Assembly: GCA_024685315.1 (NCBI GenBank)
Contig: JAIKVW010000039.1
Location: 1 to 64,000 of the forward strand
Source: Lachnospiraceae bacterium
GTDB lineage: Bacteria > Bacillota > Clostridia > Lachnospirales > Lachnospiraceae
Length of the DNA: 64,000 bases
Reading direction: 5' to 3'
Below, piece by piece: positions 50,502 to 60,014 of the stretch. Under the pieces are notes generated by a model. The model worked only from the letters and a program-made list of their open reading frames with translations. It made no database searches and was not told the origin of the DNA. Every line of letters starts with the position of its first letter. The stretch's first letter is position 1. Made by a program: the position numbers and the translations under genes.

Positions 50502-51548
50502 ATGAAACAGCTTCTTGATCTGACATATACCGATGGAATCAGGGAAGCGATCCACAGCTTTGTTTCGGCAAACGAAGTCGATGACATAATCCTTTCCCTT
50601 GTTAACGATTCCATAGCTGAGGGGTTCCTTAAGGCAAAGATCCAGGCTGACCGCCTGACAATAGTGTACAGCCTGTCCTCATACCGCGCGATGAAAGAAC
50701 TGTCCGGGAGAAATGTTACCCTCTGGCAGCTCGACACGCTTTTTACAAGTCTCAGGAAATCCGTGCAGTATCTTGAGGATTCTTTTGTAGACCTCCAGTA
50801 TCTCGTATACGACGAGAACTTTGTGTTCATAGATGAATCCGTGTTCGAACTGCGTCTCGCCCTTCTTCCGGTAAAGGAATCCCTTGAACAGGAGAGGGGA
50901 CTGAAGGACCTTGCGGTCTCTCTCATAGACAATTTCAGCTATGCCCTTGAAGAAGAGCAGGAATTTGCCCAGAGAGCGAGGGCTGCAGCGATTTCATCCT
51001 GCTCCGGATCCGAAGATATCAGCAGGATCATCGCAGTCCTTGAACAGGGAGCAATGAAAGCAGACGCCGGCATGGATACCATACTCGGAGCGGATGCAGG
51101 GAGGTCCCAGACTACCGGGGATACCAAGGATTTTGCGGTGATAGGCGACAACGCGGCATTTGACACCGAGACCCTTCCTCCGGTAAGCCCCGCCCAGACA
51201 GGGGACGCCGGAACTGACGAGGGAAGCGGACCCGCGCCTGTCAGGAAGACCGCCTACTTCTACAGAAAGAGCACCGGAGAGATGATCAATATTTCCCAGG
51301 ATGTTATGGTCTTCGGCAAGATGACTTCATGCTGCGACTATGTTGTGAGGGGAAATCCTTCCATCAGCCGCATTCACGCGATCATCCGGTACAACAGCGA
51401 GGACGGCTGCTATTACATATGCGACTGCAACTCGACGAACCACATATATATCAACGGAAGAATGATCCCGGTAGACATGGCGGTGCGTCTGGACGATAAG
51501 GCAAGGGTATTCCTGGCTACGGAAGAGTTTGTATATAGAGAGCAGTAA
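50502..51548 (+). CDS. FHA-domain protein with an N-terminal DUF6382-like domain
   Basis: A 348-residue cytoplasmic protein. The C-terminal FHA domain (about 265-345) is clear: VFGKM, then NPSISRIHAII and CNSTNHIYINGR, so it should bind phosphothreonine peptides. The N-terminal ~140 residues (ending DESVFELRLALLPV) match what I recall as DUF6382 and resemble the pseudokinase-like part of EssB/YukC; that link is inference. A Gly/Ala/Asp linker joins the halves. No kinase or type VII secretion gene is in the window. Confidence 0.8.
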   Translation: MKQLLDLTYTDGIREAIHSFVSANEVDDIILSLVNDSIAEGFLKAKIQADRLTIVYSLSSYRAMKELSGRNVTLWQLDTLFTSLRKSVQYLEDSFVDLQYLVYDENFVFIDESVFELRLALLPVKESLEQERGLKDLAVSLIDNFSYALEEEQEFAQRARAAAISSCSGSEDISRIIAVLEQGAMKADAGMDTILGADAGRSQTTGDTKDFAVIGDNAAFDTETLPPVSPAQTGDAGTDEGSGPAPVRKTAYFYRKSTGEMINISQDVMVFGKMTSCCDYVVRGNPSISRIHAIIRYNSEDGCYYICDCNSTNHIYINGRMIPVDMAVRLDDKARVFLATEEFVYREQ

Positions 51549-51589
51549 AGCCCTCCCGGATATCCTGATAAAATTTGTGAAATTTCCTG

Positions 51590-51618
51590 TTGCTTTTATA
51601 TTTTTAATCTGATATTAT
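51590..51618 (+). promoter_or_regulatory. promoter of rpmB
   Basis: TTGCTT (51590-51595), 17 bases, TATTAT (51613-51618), 58 bases before the ATG. Confidence 0.7.
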
Positions 51619-51676
51619 CTAATATGTTGCAGACTTTGCAAACAGGTAGACTATTACGCAGGGAGGTGCTTTTAAG

Positions 51677-51862
51677 ATGGCTAAATGTGCAGTTTGCGGT
51701 AAAGGCGCTCATTTTGGAATACAGGTCTCACATTCACACAGAAGATCCAACAAAATGTGGAAGTCAAACGTTAAGAGAGTCCGCGTGAATGATAACGGCA
51801 CAGTTAAGAAGATGTATGTCTGCACTTCTTGCCTTAGGTCCGGAAGCGTCGAGAGAGCATAA
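51677..51862 (+). CDS. rpmB: 50S ribosomal protein L28
   Basis: A 61-residue zinc-binding (C+) form of L28: CAVCG near the N-terminus and CTSC near the C-terminus give four Cys ligands. VSHSHRRSNKMWKSN is the rRNA-binding core. It has GGGAGG before the ATG, its own promoter and a perfect terminator. Confidence 0.98.
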   Translation: MAKCAVCGKGAHFGIQVSHSHRRSNKMWKSNVKRVRVNDNGTVKKMYVCTSCLRSGSVERA

Positions 51863-51890
51863 TTGAAATGCTCAATTATTTAATAAAATG

Positions 51891-51918
51891 AACCAGGCCG
51901 TGCGGCCTGGTTTTTTTT
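51891..51918 (+). terminator. terminator after rpmB
   Basis: AACCAGGCC pairs with GGCCTGGTT with a 4-base loop and eight T residues. Confidence 0.95.
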
Positions 51919-51932
51919 AACAAATATATCTG

Positions 51933-51961
51933 TTCACATTTACAGAAAAACAAGTTATAAT
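51933..51961 (+). promoter_or_regulatory. promoter of the asp23-fakA operon
   Basis: TTCACA (51933-51938), 17 bases, TATAAT (51956-51961). Confidence 0.75.
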
Positions 51962-52023
51962 ATCAAAGAATGTTTCCCTATGACTTAAGCGGGGACCTGT
52001 TCCCATGAACATGGAGGGTATAT

Positions 52024-52383
52024 ATGAAGGCTCGATTAAAAACAGAAGACGGCCAGATAGCTGTATCCGAAAACGTTATCGCTAAGTATGCCGGGACAGC
52101 AGCGATCGAATGCTTCGGCGTTGTCGGCATGGCGATGGTAAGCGTAAAAGACGGTATGATAAAGCTTCTGAAAAGCGAAAAGCTTACAAAGGGCGTTGAA
52201 GTCATTATTAACGACGATGACCACATAACAATAAATTTCCATATAATCACAGTTTACGGTCTTAACATTTCCGCGATTGCTGACAACCTGATGGAAACTG
52301 TTAAATACAAGGTCGAAGAGTTCACCGGCATGCATGTTGACCAGATCAATGTGTATGTAGAGGGTGTACGCGTCATTGACTGA
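52024..52383 (+). CDS. Asp23/Gls24-family envelope stress protein (YloU-like)
   Basis: A 119-residue Asp23 family protein: GQIAVSENVIAKYAG at the start, CFGVVGMA, INFHIITVYGLNI, and a C-terminal VDQINVYVEGVRV. The paralogue upstream of fakA is yloU in B. subtilis, and the order here is the same (rpmB, yloU, fakA, recG). GGAGG precedes the ATG. It ends 34 bases before the TTG start of fakA. Confidence 0.93.
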   Translation: MKARLKTEDGQIAVSENVIAKYAGTAAIECFGVVGMAMVSVKDGMIKLLKSEKLTKGVEVIINDDDHITINFHIITVYGLNISAIADNLMETVKYKVEEFTGMHVDQINVYVEGVRVID

Positions 52384-52417
52384 CATTCACCATTATTTCT
52401 TCAGGAGGACTCCGGAA

Positions 52418-54136
52418 TTGGCAATCAAGACTATTGATGCCGGCCTTCTCAAGGACATGTTCCTGGCCGGCGCTAAAAATATCGAAGCTCACAAAGAGCA
52501 CATAAATGAACTTAACGTTTTCCCTGTACCTGACGGCGACACCGGTACTAATATGACCATGACGGTCATGTCGGCTGTACGCGAGGTAGAGGCGCTTGAG
52601 GAGATCAGCCTCAAGACCCTCTCCAAAGCGATGTCTTCCGGCGCGCTCCGCGGGGCCAGGGGTAATTCAGGCGTTATTCTTTCCCAGCTTTTCAGAGGTT
52701 TCACCAGCATTATCAAGACTAGTGAGACCATCGATAACCAGACAGCCCTGGCGGCATTTTCCAAGGCAAGCGAGACTGCTTACAAGGCAGTAATGAAGCC
52801 GAAGGAAGGAACTATCCTTACCGTAGCCAAAGGCATGTCTGACAAGGCCGCCGATATTCTCGGTGAATCAGAAGACCTTGCTGAAGCTCTCAGACAGATA
52901 ATTGAATACGGTGACTATGTTCTCAGCATCACCCCTGAGATGCTTCCGGTGCTTAAGGAAGCAGGAGTAGTCGATTCAGGCGGTGAAGGCCTCATGGATT
53001 TCATGCACGGCGCATACATGTGCATGACCGGTGAGAAGCGCCCTGAGGACTATGCCGAAGCGGCCACTGCAAAGGCAGCCGGAGAGGATGGCGCAGAAAA
53101 TTCCGGGAACGTGCAGCACGGACCCGTGACTCCTCCGAGAAAGAGCGTTAAGGAAGGCGGAGTCTTCAAGAACATCTACTGCACCGATTTCGTCCTGAAA
53201 CTGACCGGAAGCTTCAGCTCCAATGAGGAAGAGAAGCTTAGCGGCTATTTTACAGCAGCTGGCGAGAGCGTTTCCTTCATTCCTGAAGGCAATACCGTAA
53301 AGATCCATCTGCACACAGACGCGCCCGGAATGGCGCTCACGAAAGCCCAGAAATACGGCACTCTTTCCGCTGTCAGCATAGTTAACCTCACGGAAGAGGG
53401 CGTGCGCTGTGCTCATGAGCAGAAAGCAAAAGCTGCCGCACCTGTCTCGAAGCCCGCAGCTCCTGCAAAGCCTCCTAAGGAAAACGGTTTTATCGCCGTA
53501 TCCGTAGGCGAGGGCATAAAGAGCATCTTCACTGAGCTCGGAGTCGATTATGTGGTCGAAGGCGGCCAGACGATGAATCCGAGCACCGAAGACATCATGA
53601 ATGCCATCGAGCAGGTCAACGCCCGCAATATTTATGTATTCCCGAATAATAAGAACGTTATCCTTGCGGCCCAGCAGGCAGCTTCTCTTACAGAAGACAA
53701 GAATATCCTTATCGTGCCGACCCGCAATGTCCCTCAGGGAATAACCGCGATGATCAATTATATCGAGGAGAACAGCACCGAAGATAACTTCAGGCACATG
53801 ACCGAGAGCATCGATAGTGTAAAGACCTGCGAGATCACATACGCGATCCGCGATACCTCGATCGACAACATCGAGATCCACCAGGGCAACATTATGGCTA
53901 TCGGAGATAAGGGACTGCTTGCGGTCGGTGAAGATATTGAAGAGACCGCGCTTAAGGCTATCGAAGCCATGGTGGATGACAGCTCTGAGGTAGTCAGCAT
54001 CTACTCCGGAAAAGACGTGGAAGACAGCAAAGCTGAGGAATTCCTTAACCAGGTGGTCGAAAAGTATCCTGACATGGAGATCGACTTGAATAACGGCGGA
54101 CAGCCGGTTTACTACTATATTATTTCAGTAGAATAA
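52418..54136 (+). CDS. fakA: fatty acid kinase catalytic subunit FakA (DAK2/YloV family)
   Basis: FakA phosphorylates fatty acids bound to FakB (DegV-type) carriers, feeding PlsX/PlsY phospholipid synthesis. The 572 residues start with the DhaL domain, whose Mg-ATP site is VPDGDTGTNM (about 36-45) and ARGNSGVILSQLFRG. The middle and C-terminal DUF1949/FakB-binding domains follow after an Ala/Pro/Lys linker. TTG 52418 is chosen because AGGAGG at 52403-52408 is 9 bases upstream; the frame extends to 52364 inside the Asp23 gene. A fakB is not in the window. Confidence 0.93.
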   Translation: MAIKTIDAGLLKDMFLAGAKNIEAHKEHINELNVFPVPDGDTGTNMTMTVMSAVREVEALEEISLKTLSKAMSSGALRGARGNSGVILSQLFRGFTSIIKTSETIDNQTALAAFSKASETAYKAVMKPKEGTILTVAKGMSDKAADILGESEDLAEALRQIIEYGDYVLSITPEMLPVLKEAGVVDSGGEGLMDFMHGAYMCMTGEKRPEDYAEAATAKAAGEDGAENSGNVQHGPVTPPRKSVKEGGVFKNIYCTDFVLKLTGSFSSNEEEKLSGYFTAAGESVSFIPEGNTVKIHLHTDAPGMALTKAQKYGTLSAVSIVNLTEEGVRCAHEQKAKAAAPVSKPAAPAKPPKENGFIAVSVGEGIKSIFTELGVDYVVEGGQTMNPSTEDIMNAIEQVNARNIYVFPNNKNVILAAQQAASLTEDKNILIVPTRNVPQGITAMINYIEENSTEDNFRHMTESIDSVKTCEITYAIRDTSIDNIEIHQGNIMAIGDKGLLAVGEDIEETALKAIEAMVDDSSEVVSIYSGKDVEDSKAEEFLNQVVEKYPDMEIDLNNGGQPVYYYIISVE

Positions 54137-54143
54137 GATGACC

Positions 54144-54170
54144 GGAGGCTGCGGATGCAGCCTCCATTTT
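54144..54170 (+). terminator. terminator between fakA and recG
   Basis: GGAGGCTGC pairs with GCAGCCTCC around GGAT, then ATTTTAC. The T-run is short, so read-through into recG is possible. Confidence 0.7.
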
Positions 54171-54204
54171 ACTATTACAGGGATCTTATGCCCTAAGGAG
54201 CTAA

Positions 54205-56277
54205 ATGAGCATGGAACTTGGCGATCCGGTAGTAAAGCTAAAGAAAATAGGTCCGAAGACAGCGGAATACATGGAAAAGCTCGGTATAACAACTGTCGGC
54301 GGGCTTCTGCGGCATTATCCCCGGGCCTACAGGGTCTACACTGCGCCGCTGGATATCAGCGATACGAGTTATGACGACGTCTGTCCGGCTCCGTATAAGG
54401 TATTCCTCTCTGAAGCCCCTGTGCTTATCAGGAAAGGCCGCACCCCGGTAGTCATCCAGAATATCGACAGGAATCCCGCCGGAAAAGTCCAGGCCATATG
54501 GTATAACGCTCCTTTCATAAGGCGGTCTCTTTCCCCTGGAACTACTGTGATCTTCTACGGAAGGATAGTCCGTAAGGGAAATAACCGTACGATTGAGCAT
54601 CCTGAGATCTTTTCGGAAGAGAGTTACGAACCGATCGAGAATACACTGCAGCCGATCTATCCTCTGACAGCAGGCATAAAGCAGAAATCCGTTCAGTCTG
54701 CGATGAGGCAGGCGCTTAAGCAGGTCTCGCTCGCATCGGATTACCTTCCTGAAAATATCAGAAAAGGGAACAGGCTCTCCGAACTTAACTTCGCTATCCA
54801 CCAGATCCATTTCCCTGAGAACGAGGAGTGCCTAAAGGAAGCCCGCGCGAGGCTTGTATTTGACGAGTTCTTCCTGTTCTCGCTTGAACTGATGCAGATA
54901 AAAAGGGACCGGGGCCAGCAAGAGAACAGGTTTGTAATAAATGATTTCTCCAAAGCTGATGAGCTTCTTTCCGGGCTTCCTTATAAGCCTACGAATGCCC
55001 AGCTTAAGGTATGGGAGGAGATAAAAGCAGATATTTCCGGCGATAAGGCCATGAACCGGCTGGTCCAGGGTGACGTGGGTTCCGGAAAGACCCTGATCGC
55101 GTCCCTCGCTATGGCCTCAGCCGCAGGATCCGGGTATCAAAGCTGCCTCCTCGCTCCGACCGAAGTACTGGCGGAGCAGCATTATGCCAAGCTTTCTCCG
55201 ATGTTCTCGAGGCTGGGTTTTAAATCTGTGCTGCTGACCGGGGCGATGACAGAGAAGCAGAAGAGGAGCGTTAGAGAAGAAATCATTTCCGGAAAGGCAG
55301 ATATTGTCATCGGCACTCATGCGGTATTCCAGGACAAGGTGCTTTATGACAGGCTGGGCCTGATAGTTACCGATGAACAGCACCGCTTTGGGGTAAGACA
55401 GCGTCACGCCCTTTCGGAAAAAGCCGGGGAAAAGCAGCCTCATGTGCTTGTAATGAGCGCGACCCCCATCCCCAGGACCCTTGCGATAATCCTGTACGGC
55501 GACCTCTCGATCTCTGTAGTAGACGAAAAGCCGGAAAACAGGCTGCCTGTAAAGAACGCGGTGGTCGGGACTTCCTACAGGCCGACCGCATACAGATTCA
55601 TTCAGAAGCAGATAGAAGAGGGGCACCAGGTATATATAATATGCCCGCTGGTCGAAAAGAGCGAAGAGATAGAGGCAGAAGATGTTGAGTCCTACACAAA
55701 GGCTCTTAAAAAAGCCTTCCCGGATAGTGTAAAGATCTCAGGCCTTAACGGCAGGATGAAGTCTGAGGAGAAAAACCGGGTGATGAGGAATTTCTCCGAG
55801 GGAAAAATAGATATCCTTGTATCCACGACGGTAGTCGAGGTCGGAGTAGACGTTCCAAATGCTACAGTAATGATGATCGAGAACGCGGAGCGCTTCGGGC
55901 TTGCGCAGCTTCACCAGCTCAGGGGAAGAGTCGGCAGGGGCGACGCGCAGTCCTACTGCATTTTTGTCTACGGTCAGAATACGGAGGCCATAAGGAAGAG
56001 GCTGGAGATCATGCAGAGCACCAACGACGGCTTCAAGATCGCATCCGAGGACCTTAAGATGCGCGGTCCAGGCGATATGTTCGGGATCCGCCAGAGCGGG
56101 GAGCTCGCTTTTTCGCTTGGAGATATCTATACCGATTCAGACCTTCTTAAAAGCGCGGCAGATGCCGCTAAAAGGCTCTTTGAGGAGGATCCCGGGCTGG
56201 AACTCCCCGAGCATCAGCGCCTGAAGGAAGAGGCCGCGCAGAGAGGCCTTTTTGAAGGCGAGGCCGTAGTGCTTTAG
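54205..56277 (+). CDS. recG: ATP-dependent DNA helicase RecG
   Basis: A branch-migration helicase that reverses stalled forks. The 690 residues have the N-terminal wedge domain (IGPKTAEYMEKLG helix-hairpin-like start), then Walker A QGDVGSGKT (about 288-296), DEQHRFG (DExH, motif II), SATPIPRT (motif III), QLRGRVGRG (motif VI) and the RecG-specific C-terminal wedge hairpin. ATG 54205 has AAGGAG 4 bases upstream and ATG 54211 has it 10 bases upstream, so the start is uncertain by two codons. Confidence 0.97.
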   Translation: MSMELGDPVVKLKKIGPKTAEYMEKLGITTVGGLLRHYPRAYRVYTAPLDISDTSYDDVCPAPYKVFLSEAPVLIRKGRTPVVIQNIDRNPAGKVQAIWYNAPFIRRSLSPGTTVIFYGRIVRKGNNRTIEHPEIFSEESYEPIENTLQPIYPLTAGIKQKSVQSAMRQALKQVSLASDYLPENIRKGNRLSELNFAIHQIHFPENEECLKEARARLVFDEFFLFSLELMQIKRDRGQQENRFVINDFSKADELLSGLPYKPTNAQLKVWEEIKADISGDKAMNRLVQGDVGSGKTLIASLAMASAAGSGYQSCLLAPTEVLAEQHYAKLSPMFSRLGFKSVLLTGAMTEKQKRSVREEIISGKADIVIGTHAVFQDKVLYDRLGLIVTDEQHRFGVRQRHALSEKAGEKQPHVLVMSATPIPRTLAIILYGDLSISVVDEKPENRLPVKNAVVGTSYRPTAYRFIQKQIEEGHQVYIICPLVEKSEEIEAEDVESYTKALKKAFPDSVKISGLNGRMKSEEKNRVMRNFSEGKIDILVSTTVVEVGVDVPNATVMMIENAERFGLAQLHQLRGRVGRGDAQSYCIFVYGQNTEAIRKRLEIMQSTNDGFKIASEDLKMRGPGDMFGIRQSGELAFSLGDIYTDSDLLKSAADAAKRLFEEDPGLELPEHQRLKEEAAQRGLFEGEAVVL

Positions 56278-56315
56278 TTACTTTAAATAATATTTACACG
56301 GAGGAAATATAGACC

Positions 56316-58028
56316 ATGACAGATAACAAATGGACTTTCCCTGAACTTGAGTATGTCAGGCCCGACGTTGATGCTGTTAAGGAAAAGATCGCTGCGCTCA
56401 CGGAAAAAGTCCGCCGCGCAGAAAGTTTTGACGTTATCCTCGCTGTCCTTAAGGAAAAGGAAGAGCTCGCCGGCGGCCTGTATTCAACATTTACAATTGC
56501 TATGGTCCGCCATACTATTGACACCTCAGACGAGTTTTATGAGAAGGAGAACGCCTTCCTCAACCAGGCAGCGCCTACGCTTGCCCCTTACGAAATAGCC
56601 TTCTCCGATGCACTCCTCGAATCTCCTTACAAGAAAGATATAGAAGAGAAGTACGGAAAGCAGTATTTCACCGATATAGAGCTTAGGAAAAAGGCCTTCT
56701 GCGAGGAAAACATCCCTCTGCAGCAGGAGGAAGCCCTGCTCTGCGACGAGTATCAGAAGATCATTGCTTCCTGCGAGATAAATTATGACGGCAAGAAGCT
56801 CAACCTTTACGGGATCCAGAAATATTTCGAGAGCACAGATCCCGTGATCCGCGCAGAGGCCTGGAAGAAGTACTCCGAATTTTACGAGAAGAATGAGCGC
56901 CGCTTCGAGGAGATCTGGGACGCCCTTATCAAGAACCGCAACGCCCAGGGAAGGAACCTCGGATACGAGAATTATCTTCCCCTTGGCTATATGAACCAGG
57001 GCAGGACCGATTACGGCCCGGAAGAAGTTGAAAGCTTCAGGAAACAGGTGGAAGAGTACCTGGTCCCTGTCTGCAGCAAACTTTACGAGGCACAGGCAAA
57101 GAGGCTTGGCAGCTCCATAATGATGGCTTATGACGAAAAGATGGTCTTCCCCGACGGAAATGCAGAGCCCGCCGGAGACGACGATTTCATGATGGGAAAA
57201 GCGCGTGAAATGTACCATGAGATGAGCCCTGAGACCGGAGAGTTCATAGACTTCATGATGGACCATCAGCTCCTCGACCTCAAGAACAAGCCTAAAAAGG
57301 CTAGCACCGGCTACATGACAGCGCTCCCTGACCTTAAGGCTCCTTTCGTATTCTCGTGCTTTAATCACACGATCTTTGACATGCAGGTGCTGAGCCACGA
57401 GCTTGGCCACGCCTTTGCAGGCTACGAGGCCATGAGACACCAGCCGATCATGGAATACTATGAGGAGAGCACTGACATTGCGGAGATCCATTCAATGTCT
57501 ATGGAGCAGTTCGCTTACCCCTACGCGGAGAAATTCTTCGGAGACCAGGCGGAGAAATACCGCTTCCAGCATCTCCAGGAAGCTCTCACATTTGTTCCCT
57601 TCGGCACCGCGGTAGATGAATTCCAGCACATCTGCTATTCAAAGCCCGGGCTCACTCCTAAGGAGAGGACTTATGAGTGGCATAAGCTTGAGCAGAAATA
57701 TATGCCCTGGAGACATTACGAGAACGATCCCTTCATGGAGCGCGGCGGATACTGGTACCACAAGATCCACATCTTCCTGTATCCCATGTACTATATTAAT
57801 TACTGCCTGACGACCATGGGCGCGATGGAGTTCAAGAAAAAGGCCGCAGAGGACCACGAAAACGCATGGAAGGATTACCTTAATCTCTGCCAGGTCGGAG
57901 GAAGCAGATCCTACCTTGAGACACTTGCGTTTGCCAACGTAAGCAACCCCTTCAAGGAAGGCACAGTCGAAAAGGCCTGCAGCTACGCAGCTGAGATACT
58001 GCTGAAACAGTGCGCGGAAATAGGCTGA
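56316..58028 (+). CDS. pepF: M3-family oligoendopeptidase (PepF type)
   Basis: A cytoplasmic zinc peptidase that cleaves short peptides. The 570 residues have the HExxH site in VLSHELGHAFAGYEA (about 359-373) with the third ligand Glu in ESTDIAEIHSMSMEQ about 25 residues later. TFVPFGTAVDEFQH and the C-terminal YLNLCQVGGSRSYLE are typical of the M3 oligoendopeptidase family. GGAGG precedes the ATG. It is not clearly linked to its neighbours. Confidence 0.94.
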   Translation: MTDNKWTFPELEYVRPDVDAVKEKIAALTEKVRRAESFDVILAVLKEKEELAGGLYSTFTIAMVRHTIDTSDEFYEKENAFLNQAAPTLAPYEIAFSDALLESPYKKDIEEKYGKQYFTDIELRKKAFCEENIPLQQEEALLCDEYQKIIASCEINYDGKKLNLYGIQKYFESTDPVIRAEAWKKYSEFYEKNERRFEEIWDALIKNRNAQGRNLGYENYLPLGYMNQGRTDYGPEEVESFRKQVEEYLVPVCSKLYEAQAKRLGSSIMMAYDEKMVFPDGNAEPAGDDDFMMGKAREMYHEMSPETGEFIDFMMDHQLLDLKNKPKKASTGYMTALPDLKAPFVFSCFNHTIFDMQVLSHELGHAFAGYEAMRHQPIMEYYEESTDIAEIHSMSMEQFAYPYAEKFFGDQAEKYRFQHLQEALTFVPFGTAVDEFQHICYSKPGLTPKERTYEWHKLEQKYMPWRHYENDPFMERGGYWYHKIHIFLYPMYYINYCLTTMGAMEFKKKAAEDHENAWKDYLNLCQVGGSRSYLETLAFANVSNPFKEGTVEKACSYAAEILLKQCAEIG

Positions 58029-58034
58029 TCAGCC

Positions 58035-58062
58035 TTGACAAATTCAGCCAAGGCTTTAAAAT
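58035..58062 (+). promoter_or_regulatory. promoter of rsmD-coaD, overlapping small hairpins
   Basis: TTGACA (58035-58040), 16 bases, TAAAAT (58057-58062). The same DNA contains AGCCTTG/CAAGGCT (58031-58055), a weak hairpin after pepF, and an AU-rich AAACTT/AAGTTT hairpin with a T-run follows at about 58063-58082. Confidence 0.55.
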
Positions 58063-58118
58063 AAACTTGTTTAAGTTTTTTGGACACCCGCAGAAACTAT
58101 CATATTGGAGACCAGTAT

Positions 58119-58682
58119 ATGCGCGTTATCGCCGGCACTGCCAGATCTGTACCGCTCGTCTGTCCGAGGGGGCTTAACACCCGGCCCACGGGCGACCAGA
58201 TAAAAGAAACGCTATTTAATATTATTTCGCCCGATATCCCCGGAGCCAGATTTCTGGATCTCTTCGCAGGGAGCGGGGCGATAGGCATTGAGGCTCTTAG
58301 CCGCGGAGCTGAATCGGCGGTGTTTGTTGACAAGAGCCGCGAGGCAAATAAATGCATCTGCGCGAATCTTGAAAAGACTCGTCTCGGCGGGTCCGCCCAG
58401 GTTTTGCTGATGGACGTCTATGCGGCGCTGAACGAGCTTGAACATAAGGGAATGCAGTTTGATATTATTTTCATGGATCCCCCATATGACATGGAGATCG
58501 AGAAAGAAGTATTTCAGGCGCTTTCCCGCAGCAGGATAGTAAGCAAGGATACCATGATAATCGCCGAAGCATCGGCGCAGACCGATTTTTCCTACCTGGA
58601 AGAAGAGGGATTTACACTACTAAGAGAAAAGAAATATAAGACGAATAAACACGTCTTTGCGGTCAGGAGTGCAGAACAATGA
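58119..58682 (+). CDS. rsmD: 16S rRNA (guanine966-N2)-methyltransferase RsmD
   Basis: Methylates G966 of 16S rRNA. From ATG 58119 the product is 187 residues, beginning [10 protein letters not shown] as in the family. [14 protein letters not shown], the SAM loop [14 protein letters not shown] and the catalytic DPPY (FMDPPYDM) are present. The frame extends to 58080 but GGAG 8 bases upstream supports 58119. Its stop overlaps the coaD start (ATGA), the usual rsmD-coaD pair. Confidence 0.95.
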   Translation: MRVIAGTARSVPLVCPRGLNTRPTGDQIKETLFNIISPDIPGARFLDLFAGSGAIGIEALSRGAESAVFVDKSREANKCICANLEKTRLGGSAQVLLMDVYAALNELEHKGMQFDIIFMDPPYDMEIEKEVFQALSRSRIVSKDTMIIAEASAQTDFSYLEEEGFTLLREKKYKTNKHVFAVRSAEQ

Positions 58683-59158
58683 AGACAGCAATCTACCCCG
58701 GAAGCTTTGATCCTGTAACATTCGGACATATTGACCTTATCTCCAGAGCTTCTACTATGTGCGACAAACTTATCGTCGCTGTCCTTAACAACAGTTCAAA
58801 AACTCCGTTGTTTTCTGTTGATGAACGTGTTAATATGTTAAAGGAAGTAACGAAAGATCTGCCTAATGTTGAGGTGACTTCATTCAGCGGGCTCCTGATA
58901 GATTTTGCCGATTCCGTCGGCGCGAGCGTCATTTTCAGGGGGCTCCGGAGCGTATCGGATTTTGAGTACGAGGTATACTGGGCTCAGACGAACCATGTAC
59001 TCAGGCCGCATCTGGATACGGTCTTCCTCGCGACGAGCGTTGACCTTTCGTTCGTAAGTTCAAGCGCGGTCCGCGAATTATCCTCCCACAAGGGTGACGT
59101 GAGCGCGTTCGTACCTGCAGTAATTGAAAAACAGATCAGGGAAAAGCTAAATTATTAA
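58679..59158 (+). CDS. coaD: phosphopantetheine adenylyltransferase
   Basis: Penultimate step of CoA synthesis. The 159-residue nucleotidyltransferase has [16 protein letters not shown] (T/HxGH motif), [13 protein letters not shown] and the [10 protein letters not shown] (ISSTxVR-type) motif. It is coupled to rsmD by an ATGA overlap and followed after 12 bases by the coiled-coil gene. Confidence 0.97.
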   Translation: MKTAIYPGSFDPVTFGHIDLISRASTMCDKLIVAVLNNSSKTPLFSVDERVNMLKEVTKDLPNVEVTSFSGLLIDFADSVGASVIFRGLRSVSDFEYEVYWAQTNHVLRPHLDTVFLATSVDLSFVSSSAVRELSSHKGDVSAFVPAVIEKQIREKLNY

Positions 59159-59170
59159 GGAGTGAGTCAG

Positions 59171-59998
59171 ATGAGCAAGATTGAACAGTTAATTGACGAA
59201 ATTGAAGAGTTTGTGGATGGATGCAAACCGGCTACTTTTTCACGCTCAAACATTGTAGTACCTAAGGACCAGCTTTATGAGCTCCTTACCGAATTAAGGC
59301 TCAAGACTCCTGATGAGATAAAGAGATACCAGAAGATCATCGCCCAGAAGGACAAGATCATTAACGACGCCCAGGCTCAGGCTGAACAGATGGTAAAGGA
59401 GACCACCGATTACTGCAACGCCCTTGTCGACGAGCACGAGATCATGCTCAAGGCTTACGAGAAGGCTGAGCAGACCATCAATGACGCAAACGCTCAGGCT
59501 CAGGAGATCGTCGCTGCTGCTAACCAGAACGCGGAAGAGGTCAGGGTAAGCGCTCTTACCTACACCCAGAGCATGATCGGAAACGTAACAGAAGTCCTCG
59601 AGAGATCCCTTGATATCGCAAGGAAGAACTCCGAGGGTCTCATCGGCGGCCTTACCGAGAACCTCAACATCCTCACCGACAATTCCGACGCCATCACCGA
59701 GCAGCTTACCGCAAAGCGCGAAGAGCCCAAGGCTCCCGCAGCAGCTGCAGTATCCGCTCCTGAATACACCGCTCCTTCATTCGATGAAGCTGCAGCAGAG
59801 GCTGAGTTCGACAAGGCAGCTGAGTCTGTAAGCGAAGACATCGAGGATCTTGCTCATGATACCGAGGAAGCAGTTGACGCAGAGGTCGATGCATTAGAGG
59901 ATGCTCCGGAAGAGAAGACCGGCGGGCTGAAGGGCCTCTTCAGCAGCTTCGGAAAGAAGAAAGAAGCCGCTGAAGATGATTTCGATGATATTGAATGA
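59171..59998 (+). CDS. coiled-coil protein resembling SepIVA/DivIVA-type cell division factors
   Basis: A 275-residue soluble protein. The N-terminal 50 residues (IEQLIDEIEEFVDG, then NIVVPKDQLYELLTELRLKTPDEI) resemble the start of actinobacterial SepIVA and DivIVA-domain proteins. A long coiled coil (about 50-170) rich in Ala, Gln and Glu follows, with the hinge AQAQAEQMVKET repeated as NAQAQEIVAAAN. An acidic Ala/Pro/Glu tail ends in GGLKGLFSSFGKKKE and an acidic stretch. ATG 59171 is used with AAGGAG 8 bases upstream. A scaffold at septum or pole is inferred, not shown. It is co-transcribed with coaD. Confidence 0.72.
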   Translation: MSKIEQLIDEIEEFVDGCKPATFSRSNIVVPKDQLYELLTELRLKTPDEIKRYQKIIAQKDKIINDAQAQAEQMVKETTDYCNALVDEHEIMLKAYEKAEQTINDANAQAQEIVAAANQNAEEVRVSALTYTQSMIGNVTEVLERSLDIARKNSEGLIGGLTENLNILTDNSDAITEQLTAKREEPKAPAAAAVSAPEYTAPSFDEAAAEAEFDKAAESVSEDIEDLAHDTEEAVDAEVDALEDAPEEKTGGLKGLFSSFGKKKEAAEDDFDDIE

Positions 59999-60014
59999 TC
60001 CGGGATCAGAATAA

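Noticed and set aside
52976-53881. 301-codon open frame on the minus strand
   Set aside because: Antisense to fakA, with no ribosome site and no recognisable domain.
56526-57491. 321-codon open frame on the minus strand
   Set aside because: It lies wholly antisense to the M3 peptidase, whose HExxH motif and length are intact, and it matches no family I know. High-G+C third positions make such shadows common.
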